Shown: positions 1-4,665 of the stretch, piece after piece
Numbering within the stretch: the stretch's first letter is position 1
Layout: each line of letters begins with the position of its first letter
Origin: a bacterium
GTDB lineage: Bacteria; Armatimonadota; HRBIN16
Assembly (NCBI GenBank): GCA_025057335.1
Contig: JANWXG010000169.1
Coordinates: forward strand, 1 to 5,862
Length of the DNA: 5,862 bases
Direction of reading: 5' to 3'
The notes under the pieces: model-generated
What the model was told of the DNA's origin: nothing
What the model saw: the letters and a program-made list of their open reading frames with translations, nothing else
The model's database searches: none
Made by a program: the position numbers and the translations under genes

Positions 1-32
1 GGCAATTTTACCTGCTTGCTCTAGGGGGCTAT

Positions 33-101
33 CAGCCAGAGCGAGAGGCATTCTACGTCTGCCAAGCAGCTCCCGTTCGTCCTCGGCTCAGCATGATAAA
101 G
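33..101. repeat. degenerate dispersed-repeat-like sequence, no gene
   Basis: This stretch has no convincing reading frame. Its right half, roughly 76-101, includes the phrase CCTCGGCTCAGCATGATAAA. That resembles a common bacterial intergenic repeat type in which '...CTTCG...GCTCAGCATGACA' follows a 'GAGGCATCCTAC'-like segment, and a similar 'GAGGCATTCTAC' is present at 45-56. The match is from memory of the pattern, not from an alignment. It abuts the palindromic unit at 102-133, so bases 33-133 look like a small patch of accumulated repeats between genes. A genome-wide self-comparison would settle it. Confidence 0.3.
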
Positions 102-133
102 GGAGGGACGGCTCGGTAGGAGCCTCGCCCTCC
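102..133 (-). repeat. palindromic dispersed repeat unit (EGEAP-type)
   Basis: GGAGGG at 102-107 pairs with CCCTCC at 128-133. Inside, GGCTC (110-114) pairs with GAGCC (120-124) around the loop GGTAG, so the stretch folds as an 11-pair hairpin with an uneven internal loop. On the minus strand it reads GGAGGG, four bases, GCTCC, two bases, C. This is the skeleton shared by the two units at 993-1048. One minus frame gives EGEAPTEP, the counterpart of EGRAPSRP in the other copy, so the three units appear to belong to one family. The peptide strings are useful only as a recognition mark, not as evidence of coding. Confidence 0.6.
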
Positions 134-240
134 GGTTCACTGCATCGTTCTGCGCACAGCGGAATTCCCGTCCCTTTGCCGTTTTGAGATACTTCCTAAG
201 TTCAACAGGAGAAAGGGAGCGCAGCTTCGCGAACATGCAA
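134..240. other. non-coding stretch, possible degenerate repeat
   Basis: Together with 1-133 this makes up most of a 309-base gap without a supported gene. Open frames cross it but have no homology that I recognise, and they run through the repeats on either side. On the minus strand, about 147-175 reads like a degraded copy of a repeat ending in GCGCAGAACGATGCA, similar in outline to the plus-strand phrase at 80-98. I see no promoter or RNA gene here. Confidence 0.3.
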
Positions 241-273
241 CGAAGAGGCTCGCCGAGTAGGTGAGCCTCTTCG
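241..273 (-). terminator. strong hairpin downstream of the flavodoxin gene
   Basis: CGAAGAGGCTC (241-251) is perfectly complementary to GAGCCTCTTCG (263-273). A G-T wobble (252/262) and two more G-C pairs (253/261, 254/260) extend the stem to 14 pairs with a five-base loop, 255-259. It lies 36 bases past the flavodoxin stop codon in the direction of transcription. The T-rich tail on that strand is poor (TTGCATGTT), so it may stop polymerase weakly, act in both directions, or protect the mRNA 3' end. Its GGCTC...GTAGG...GAGCC core resembles the hairpin at 102-133, so it may itself be a repeat copy. Confidence 0.5.
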
Positions 274-304
274 CCATGCAGCAGGTGACCGATGCCCGAA
301 TGGT

Positions 305-324
305 GAAGGCTACGAGGAGCCTTC
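305..324 (-). terminator. hairpin spanning the flavodoxin stop codon
   Basis: GAAGGCT (305-311) is perfectly complementary to AGCCTTC (318-324) with a six-base loop, ACGAGG. The flavodoxin TAG stop (312-310) lies in this stem-loop. There is no following T-run on the minus strand, so it is not a classical intrinsic terminator. With the 241-273 hairpin it makes a two-stem 3' end. Confidence 0.35.
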
Positions 325-855
325 TCGCTGCAGCGGATGAGCACTACGGTTACCATCCATGTAAACAGCCACCCACTGCGCTAGACGCTGCCCTAACCGC
401 TGGCAGGAGGCGATTTCGTTCTCCGAACGCGGCTCGCCTGCCAGCACCGCGCCGTAGTGCAGGGTGAACTGTTTGCCCACGTAGTCGGTGACGCCAAACA
501 CGAGGAAGCCGAAGTTCATCAATATCGTCAACACCGTCATGCAAGCCAGTTCAGCGCCTCCGCCCCAGCCGCCTGAAGAGGAGAAGGCACAGCCGATTTT
601 GCCATCCACCTGGTTCCACACGGGACCTGCTACCTCATCCCACCAGCGCTTCATGCGCCAGGAGATGGTACCCATGTTGGTGGGTGTGCCCACTGCAATC
701 CCATCGCACCAGAGCAGGTCGTCTGCAGTCGCTTCCTCCACACTCTTCAGGCGTACCTCTGTGTTCGGCACGGACTCGGCTCCGCGCGCTACCAGCTCAG
801 CCATCTTGCGCGTGTTGCCTGATGCGGTATCGTAAAGCACCAGCACCTTACCCAT
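310..855 (-). CDS. WrbA/flavodoxin-like FMN protein
   Basis: A 181-residue cytoplasmic flavodoxin-fold protein, probably an FMN-dependent NAD(P)H:quinone oxidoreductase of the WrbA type or a related electron carrier. After strand beta-1 (KVLVLY, 3-8) comes the FMN phosphate loop TASGNT (10-15), followed by helix RKMAELVARGA. The segment GIAVGTPTNMGTISWRMKRWWDE (52-74, shown here only as landmark positions) matches the second flavin loop of WrbA, and KIGCAFSSSGGWGGGAE matches its third flavin loop with the S-x-G-x-x-x-GG pattern. The C-terminal helix is of the E...CQRLGQRLAQWV type. The ATG at 855 begins at the usual family N-terminus. An in-frame TTG at 864 adds three residues (M-H-H), and the Shine-Dalgarno AGGAGG at 874-869 lies 4 nt from TTG and 13 nt from ATG, so either start is possible. 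It is transcribed alone, divergent from the transporter. The family is secure; substrate and electron donor cannot be read from the sequence. Confidence 0.9.
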   Translation of the reverse strand: MGKVLVLYDTASGNTRKMAELVARGAESVPNTEVRLKSVEEATADDLLWCDGIAVGTPTNMGTISWRMKRWWDEVAGPVWNQVDGKIGCAFSSSGGWGGGAELACMTVLTILMNFGFLVFGVTDYVGKQFTLHYGAVLAGEPRSENEIASCQRLGQRLAQWVAVYMDGNRSAHPLQREGSS

Positions 856-868
856 GTGATGCAAAAAA

Positions 869-874
869 CCTCCT
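869..874 (-). promoter_or_regulatory. ribosome binding site of the flavodoxin gene
   Basis: AGGAGG on the minus strand is a full Shine-Dalgarno match. Its spacing is ambiguous: 4 nt to a TTG at 864 and 13 nt to the ATG at 855. Neither is ideal, so the site proves translation begins here but does not decide between the two starts. Confidence 0.75.
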
Positions 875-911
875 GTTAAGATGTTTGTCTATATATCAAT
901 ACGTTTAACAG
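873..911. promoter_or_regulatory. flavodoxin promoter with a symmetric flanking inverted repeat
   Basis: On the minus strand TGATATATA (898-890) fits an extended -10 box (TGn plus TATATA, four of six bases of TATAAT). This would start transcription near 883 and give a leader of about 28 bases that includes the AGGAGG site. The -35 region, around 913-918, is poor. CTGTTAA (873-879) and TTAACAG (905-911) form a perfect 7-bp inverted repeat with arms 32 bp apart, about three helical turns, centred on 892, which is the middle of the -10 box. This is a plausible repressor operator, but the arms are short and AT-rich, so chance is possible. Confidence 0.35.
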
Positions 912-992
912 AGAGAAAACCATTCCCGCACGTCATGGCTTCCGCACTACTGGGCTTTGTCCAGCGCGCCTCTTCGGCACCTCGCCGACGTT

Positions 993-1016
993 GGAGGGAC
1001 GCGCTCCGTCGCGTCC
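993..1016 (+). repeat. palindromic repeat unit 1 (EGRAP-type)
   Basis: After GGAGG this unit forms a perfect 7-bp hairpin: GGACGCG (997-1003), loop CTCCGT (1004-1009), CGCGTCC (1010-1016). One frame reads EGRAPSRP, a string I remember from spurious proteins in several bacterial phyla. It is the inverted partner of the unit at 1024-1048. A long open frame starting at a TTG at 991 runs through it into the transporter, but this looks like an annotation artefact rather than coding sequence. Confidence 0.7.
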
Positions 1017-1023
1017 GTCATCA

Positions 1024-1048
1024 GGGTCACGACGGAGCGTGACCCTCC
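1024..1048 (-). repeat. palindromic repeat unit 2, inverted partner of unit 1
   Basis: GGGTCACG (1024-1031), loop ACGGAG (1032-1037) and CGTGACCC (1038-1045) make a perfect 8-bp hairpin, followed by TCC. Read on the minus strand over 24 bases, it differs from unit 1 at four positions only: 7, 9, 20 and 22. Positions 7/22 and 9/20 are stem partners and change together (A-T to T-A, G-C to A-T), so both hairpins stay intact. The two loops are exact reverse complements. Units 1 and 2 together can also fold as one long stem with a spacer of about 8 nt (1017-1024). Confidence 0.7.
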
Positions 1049-1119
1049 AGGGGTTTCACAGCCGACAAGACCCTTTGCTGCGCGCAGGAGCGCCTGCAGT
1101 GCCGTTCTCCCTGTTGCTG

Positions 1120-1128
1120 TGTTATAAT
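1120..1128 (+). promoter_or_regulatory. consensus extended -10 promoter for the transporter
   Basis: TGTTATAAT contains a perfect TATAAT (1123-1128) preceded directly by TG-T, the extended -10 element. No good -35 hexamer lies 16-18 bases upstream (TGCCGT at 1100-1105 is weak), which fits extended -10 promoters. Transcription would start near 1135, only a few bases before the ATG at 1138. A small stem, GCAGG (1084-1088) with CCTGC (1093-1097), lies just upstream. Confidence 0.7.
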
Positions 1129-1137
1129 CGAACCGAG

Positions 1138-2388
1138 ATGCTTGCGCGGATAGCCAGCTGGGTCAACGGGGAGCGGTTTGCCGCTCGTGTGCTCTCTCCG
1201 CAGGTCATCCCCGCGTACCGATGGGATGCGCTAGCGGGGTTACTGGGCGGCATCTATATGGGCGCGATATTCCCCTTCGTGATGCGTATCGCCCGCGCCG
1301 ACCTGCAAGCCAGCCGCATTGAAATCAGCCTGTTGATGGCTGCCCCCTTTATCGGCAGCATGCTGGCTCCCCTCTGGGCTCGCCAGATGGTGGGCAGGGC
1401 AAAGATGCCGTTTTGTGTGTATTCGTGGGTGTTCGCCCGCTCACTCTTCTTCGGGATGTTCCTGGTGACGCAAGCGTGGCACTTCGTGCTGCTGCTTTGC
1501 CTAGCGCAGATTATCGGTTCCATCGCCGGTCCCGCCTACACGGCGCTGATGAAAGACATCTACCCTGACGAGGAGCGTGGCAGAGCGATGGGGCTGGTGC
1601 GGGTAGTGGCGTATAGCGCCCTGTTGCTCACCTCGTTTCTGGCTGGGCATCTGCTGGATGCAGGAGTGCCGTTCGCCTGGGTGTTTTCGGTAGCAGCTGT
1701 TATAGGCATCCTCGGCGCCTGGAGCTTCAACCGCATCCCTGTGCATGAGAGCGCTACCGCTACCCAATCTGCCGACAGAGTGTCTACCTTTACCTTTTGG
1801 CTGCAGACGCTGGCGATTTTGCGCCATAACAAGGGGTTCTTCTGGTTTGCTGCCTCTGTGATGGCCTACGGGTTCGGCAACTTAGTGGCGTTCACTCTCT
1901 ACCCCTTGTATCAAGTAGACCGCTTGAACATCACCAACACGCAGGTGGCTATCTTGACGAACGCAGCCTCCGTCTGCTCCATCGTCTCCTTTGTCTACTG
2001 GGGCTACTTCATGGACAAGTATGGGGCACTGTGGACAGCGTTAGTCAACATCCTGATTCAGTGCGTGATGCCGGTAGTGTATTTGCTGGCTGACGCATGG
2101 TGGCATCTCCTCCCTGCGGCAATTGCCCAAGGAGTTGCCGGAGCAGGCATTGAGCTGGCTTACCTCAATGTCATCCTCACCCTGTCGGAAGAAGGCAAGG
2201 AAGCCCAGTATCAGGCGTTGCACAGCATGTTACTGGGCGTGCGAGGGACCCTCGCCCCCTTTGTGGCAGTGCCTATCCTGCACTGGCTCGGTTTCTCGGT
2301 GAGCTTTATCGTCTGTCTTGTGCTGATGTTGCTAGGGGCAGGGATGCAGGCAATCTCCCTGCGTGCGTATCGAGCGTGTAGGGTTTAG
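1138..2388 (+). CDS. major facilitator superfamily transporter
   Basis: A 416-residue inner-membrane secondary transporter. Hydrophobic stretches give about twelve helices: roughly 30-50, 62-82, 92-111, 114-135, 155-172, 178-198, a hydrophilic central loop at 200-230, then 232-258, 268-290, 297-318, 322-346, 360-384 and 386-408. This is the 6+6 MFS plan at the usual length. The cytoplasmic loop after helix 4 has YPDEERGRAMGLVR (142-155), a common MFS feature, and the helix 8-9 loop has GYFMDKYGA (289-297), a C-half version of motif A. The ATG at 1138 was chosen because an upstream in-frame extension to a TTG at 991 would translate a palindromic repeat and a promoter. No Shine-Dalgarno site precedes it; a TATAAT ends 9 nt before the ATG. 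A 45-nt gap without a clear terminator separates it from the pseudouridine synthase gene. Substrate unknown; sugar or drug efflux cannot be distinguished. Confidence 0.88.
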   Translation: MLARIASWVNGERFAARVLSPQVIPAYRWDALAGLLGGIYMGAIFPFVMRIARADLQASRIEISLLMAAPFIGSMLAPLWARQMVGRAKMPFCVYSWVFARSLFFGMFLVTQAWHFVLLLCLAQIIGSIAGPAYTALMKDIYPDEERGRAMGLVRVVAYSALLLTSFLAGHLLDAGVPFAWVFSVAAVIGILGAWSFNRIPVHESATATQSADRVSTFTFWLQTLAILRHNKGFFWFAASVMAYGFGNLVAFTLYPLYQVDRLNITNTQVAILTNAASVCSIVSFVYWGYFMDKYGALWTALVNILIQCVMPVVYLLADAWWHLLPAAIAQGVAGAGIELAYLNVILTLSEEGKEAQYQALHSMLLGVRGTLAPFVAVPILHWLGFSVSFIVCLVLMLLGAGMQAISLRAYRACRV

Positions 2389-2433
2389 TGCCTCTCTTGC
2401 CTGACCGAGAGCGACACCACTCAGAAGGCTAAC

Positions 2434-3177
2434 ATGAGCGCACACGAACAGCGACTGCAGAAAATCCTAGCGCAGGCGGGTTTCGGTTCGCGGCGCGTAT
2501 GCGAGCAGCTCATCCTACAGGGGCGCGTGCGCGTCAACGGGCAGGTGGTTACACAGCTGGGCGTCAAAGCTGACCCGCACGCCGACCTCATCGAGGTGGA
2601 TGGCAAGCGGGTACAGCTACCGCAGAGGCATACCTACATTCTGCTGCACAAGCCTGCCGGCGTTGTGACTACCCGCCGCGATGCGCACGCCGCGCGTACA
2701 GTGATGGACTGCGTGCAGGGAGTGCAGGCGAACCTGTTCCCGGTGGGGCGTCTGGACGCGGACACCACAGGCGTACTACTGCTTACCGACGACGGCGAGC
2801 TGGCGTACCGGCTCACTCATCCGCGCTACGGCGTGCCCAAGACCTACCTGGCAGAGGTGCGGGGCGAGGTGGGGGAAGACGCCTTGCGACGCCTGCGCGA
2901 GGGAGTGCTTCTGGAAGATGGGATAACCGCTCCCGCTCAGGTAGAGCGAGTGAGATACCTCGCCGACCGCCGAACAACCCTGTTGCGCCTGACGCTACAC
3001 GAGGGACGCAAGCGTCAGGTCAAGCGCATGTGTCAGGCGGTCGGGCATCCTGTGGTACGTCTGCATCGCGAGCGGTTCGGACCGCTCACCCTGCGTCGGC
3101 TCCCCGTCGGGCTGTGGCGATACCTCACCCCAGAGGAGGTGGTTCTCCTAAGAAGGTCGGTCGGATTGCCTCCGTAG
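2434..3177 (+). CDS. rluB: RsuA/RluB-family rRNA pseudouridine synthase
   Basis: A 247-residue cytoplasmic enzyme that converts a specific uridine in ribosomal RNA to pseudouridine. An N-terminal S4 RNA-binding domain (about 5-62) carries RLQKILAQAGFGSRR and GRVRVNGQVV. The catalytic domain follows: LLHKPAGVVTT (70-80), the catalytic motif GRLDADTTGVLLLTDDG (105-121) with D108 as the expected nucleophile, the KTY of strand PKTYLAEV (135-142), and the conserved EGRKRQVKRM (190-199). Order, length and motifs are those of RluB/RsuA proteins. RluB, acting on 23S rRNA, is the best guess by length; RluE, RluF and RsuA are not excluded. The ATG has an AGAAGG ribosome site at 2423-2428, 5 nt away. 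It follows the transporter by 45 nt in the same direction and is probably co-transcribed. Its stop lies 10 nt from the end of the convergent TPR gene. Confidence 0.93.
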   Translation: MSAHEQRLQKILAQAGFGSRRVCEQLILQGRVRVNGQVVTQLGVKADPHADLIEVDGKRVQLPQRHTYILLHKPAGVVTTRRDAHAARTVMDCVQGVQANLFPVGRLDADTTGVLLLTDDGELAYRLTHPRYGVPKTYLAEVRGEVGEDALRRLREGVLLEDGITAPAQVERVRYLADRRTTLLRLTLHEGRKRQVKRMCQAVGHPVVRLHRERFGPLTLRRLPVGLWRYLTPEEVVLLRRSVGLPP

Positions 3178-3183
3178 TCCGAC
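3160..3183. other. weak stem between convergent genes
   Basis: GTCGGA (3160-3165) pairs with TCCGAC (3178-3183) around a 12-base loop that contains the TAG stop of the pseudouridine synthase. Two genes converge here with only 10 nt between their stops, so some bidirectional end signal is expected. No T-run follows on either strand, so a terminator role is only suggested. Confidence 0.25.
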
Positions 3184-3187
3184 GGGG

Positions 3188-3595
3188 TTATGTCTGTGGC
3201 GGTGCAGGCTGGTCCCAGGGAGACCGATGGTAGCTCTCGCGGTGCAGCTGTTGCAGTCGCATCAGCCCTTTTCGAGCGTTCTCGTAGCTGGGGTTGAGGC
3301 GGAGCGCCTCTGCATACTCTCGTTCGGCTTCCATGTAGGAGCCAAGCGCCTCGTAGGCGGCGCCTAGGTTGTAATGGGCACGGTAGGAGTCAGGCTGTAT
3401 CTCCGCCGCCTTGAAGAAGGCGTGCGCTGCCTTCTCGTAGTCCTGCATCTGTGCGTAGGCGGCACCCATGTAGAACCACGCCGTGTAGTTGTCCCTTTCC
3501 TCCTGCACCACCCAGCACATGCGCTCGACGCACTCTTCGTAGCGTCCCTGCTTGAACATCTCGGTTCCCTCGTCCAGCCACTGCTGTGCGTTCAC
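3188..3595 (-). CDS. small tetratricopeptide (TPR) repeat protein
   Basis: A 135-residue soluble protein built almost wholly from TPR helices, which form a protein-protein interaction surface. Three 34-residue repeats lie in exact register at about 3-36, 37-70 and 71-104, followed by a capping helix, ENARKGLMRLQQL (105-117). Repeats 2 and 3 are canonical: W/Y-x-x-x-G-A-A-Y-x-x-x-x-x-Y-x-x-A, ending in P-D-S or P-S-Y. There is no signal peptide or membrane segment. The polar proline-containing tail has no recognised domain. The start is GTG at 3595: a stop lies nine codons upstream with no other start codon between, and GGGGGGTGA lies at a suitable distance. It sits 81 nt downstream of the epimerase gene on the same strand and may share its transcript. 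Partner and process are unknown. Confidence 0.85.
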   Translation of the reverse strand: MNAQQWLDEGTEMFKQGRYEECVERMCWVVQEERDNYTAWFYMGAAYAQMQDYEKAAHAFFKAAEIQPDSYRAHYNLGAAYEALGSYMEAEREYAEALRLNPSYENARKGLMRLQQLHRESYHRSPWDQPAPPQT

Positions 3596-3676
3596 CTGCC
3601 TGTCACCCCCCTGAGCGTCTCATCGTTATCGACGCCCTGGGTTGCCCAGTGGTTACCGTTGCCTCTCTCGTTGCAG

Positions 3677-4525
3677 TTATTCCGCACCGAGCGACTTCAG
3701 GAAGGCGTAACTCTGCTGGACGTTCTCCTCGCCCGCGACTTCCAGCGTGGTATAGCCGTCGAAGCCAGCTGCCGTGAGCGCCTCAAACGTGCCCCGAATG
3801 TCTACCACTCCACTGCCCAGCGGGATGGAAGCCATCCCCGCGCCATACATCCGTCCGCGCTGCGCTTCCATCTCGGCAGGCCAGTCTTTCCAGTGCACGT
3901 GCTCGATGAGCGAACCCAGCCGCTTCACCATCTGCACGGGGTCGCCACCGCCCAGCCACAGGTTGCCCGTGTCGAGGTTGATCCCTAGCGCCTCCGAGTT
4001 GCATACCTCTAGAATCTTCTCCATGTGGTCTATCGAGTCGGTGTACTTGCCGTGCGGCTCGAGGAGGATTTTGACGCCGTAGTCGGCTGCCATGCGCAGC
4101 GGCTCGTAGAGCTTCTCCCGAATGCAGAAGAGCGCCTCCCGCTCGGTCAGCTGGTGTCCGAACTCGGTTTTGGGGTCGCCCTCGGTGGTGATGACATGCT
4201 TGACGCCGATAGCGGCTGCCGCGCGCACCGCCTTGATGATTTGTGCAGTGCCATAGCGCCACGGCGCGGTCGGGTCGAGCAGGTTGGCGTGTGCGCAAAA
4301 GCTGGTGATGGTCAATCCGTACTTCTCGAACAGGCGTTTGAGGTCAAACGGATTGGCGTCGAGGCTGGCGACCGCCGTGAAACCGAACTCCACGCCCAGA
4401 CAGGCGCCATCCGTGTTGTCGGTCACGTCGGCGTAGCGGAAGCCCCAACCTCGAATCCGCTCGAGCTGATGCTCTAGGGTGGAGAAGGGGTCAATTAGCG
4501 CAAAGCATCCCACCTTGATGGCCAT
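3677..4525 (-). CDS. sugar phosphate isomerase/epimerase, TIM barrel
   Basis: A 282-residue cytoplasmic enzyme of the xylose isomerase-like TIM-barrel superfamily (AP endonuclease family 2), which includes IolE/IolI-like and D-tagatose 3-epimerase-like enzymes. Strand-end residues fit the usual divalent-metal site: E156 in LLEPHGKY, D185 in NLDTGN, H211 in HVHWKDW (with H209 beside it) and E262 in TLEVAG. H79 in FCAHANL and E115 in TTEGDP are probable active-site residues. The metal set is complete, so it should be active; the sugar cannot be told. The start is the ATG at 4525, with AGGAGGT at 4541-4535 and 9 nt spacing. A GTG at 4753 would add a low-complexity extension overlapping xdhC and its promoter, and was rejected. 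The gene is divergent from xdhC and precedes the TPR gene in the same direction. Confidence 0.92.
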   Translation of the reverse strand: MAIKVGCFALIDPFSTLEHQLERIRGWGFRYADVTDNTDGACLGVEFGFTAVASLDANPFDLKRLFEKYGLTITSFCAHANLLDPTAPWRYGTAQIIKAVRAAAAIGVKHVITTEGDPKTEFGHQLTEREALFCIREKLYEPLRMAADYGVKILLEPHGKYTDSIDHMEKILEVCNSEALGINLDTGNLWLGGGDPVQMVKRLGSLIEHVHWKDWPAEMEAQRGRMYGAGMASIPLGSGVVDIRGTFEALTAAGFDGYTTLEVAGEENVQQSYAFLKSLGAE

Positions 4526-4534
4526 CTCGCAGGC

Positions 4535-4541
4535 ACCTCCT
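4535..4541 (-). promoter_or_regulatory. ribosome binding site that fixes the epimerase start
   Basis: AGGAGGT on the minus strand lies 9 nt before the ATG at 4525. This strong site, together with the family N-terminus MAIKVGCFAL, argues against the 76-residue longer reading that begins at 4753. Confidence 0.85.
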
Positions 4542-4612
4542 GATGCAGTGCGTTTCACTATCTCACCGATTCGGCGGTGGAGAGCATCTTCCTGCCCGCT
4601 ACCCCTGCGCAA

Positions 4613-4660
4613 CCGATAGGGAGCGCGCTTTTCTGCTATAATACACTCAGCAGGAGGAGG
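4613..4660 (+). promoter_or_regulatory. promoter and ribosome site of xdhC
   Basis: TGCTATAAT (4634-4642) is an extended -10 element with a perfect TATAAT at 4637-4642. CCGATA at 4613-4618, 18 nt upstream, is a partial -35 (three of six). Transcription should begin near 4649. The purine run AGGAGGAGG (4652-4660) gives a strong ribosome site 5 nt before the ATG at 4666, so the leader is about 17 nt. No operator or riboswitch fold is seen. The 140-bp divergent region also serves the epimerase gene, whose own promoter I could not place. Confidence 0.7.
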
Positions 4661-4665
4661 CAGGG

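Noticed and set aside
3..119. Plus-strand open frame entering from the left edge, ending in a TAG at 117-119
   Set aside because: The first residues (FYLLALGGYQPEREAFYV) look somewhat protein-like, so the tail of an upstream gene is possible. However, the second half reads through repeat-like sequence into the 102-133 palindrome, and a different frame also stops at 22-24. Not enough to call a gene.
21..356. Minus-strand open frame of 111 codons
   Set aside because: It overlaps the end of the flavodoxin gene and runs through a hairpin and a palindromic repeat; no family resemblance.
1017..1024. CRISPR-like or transposon terminal repeat reading of the units at 993-1048
   Set aside because: There are two inverted, not multiple direct, copies; the spacer is about 8 nt; no transposase or flanking target duplication is seen.
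3615..3649. Small stems (GCGTC/GACGC and CTGGG/CCCAG) between the epimerase and TPR genes
   Set aside because: Each is only 5 bp without a T-run; insufficient for a terminator or attenuator.
3374..4477. Long plus-strand open frames opposite the TPR and epimerase genes
   Set aside because: They are antisense shadows of well-supported genes with no domain of their own, a common result of high GC content.
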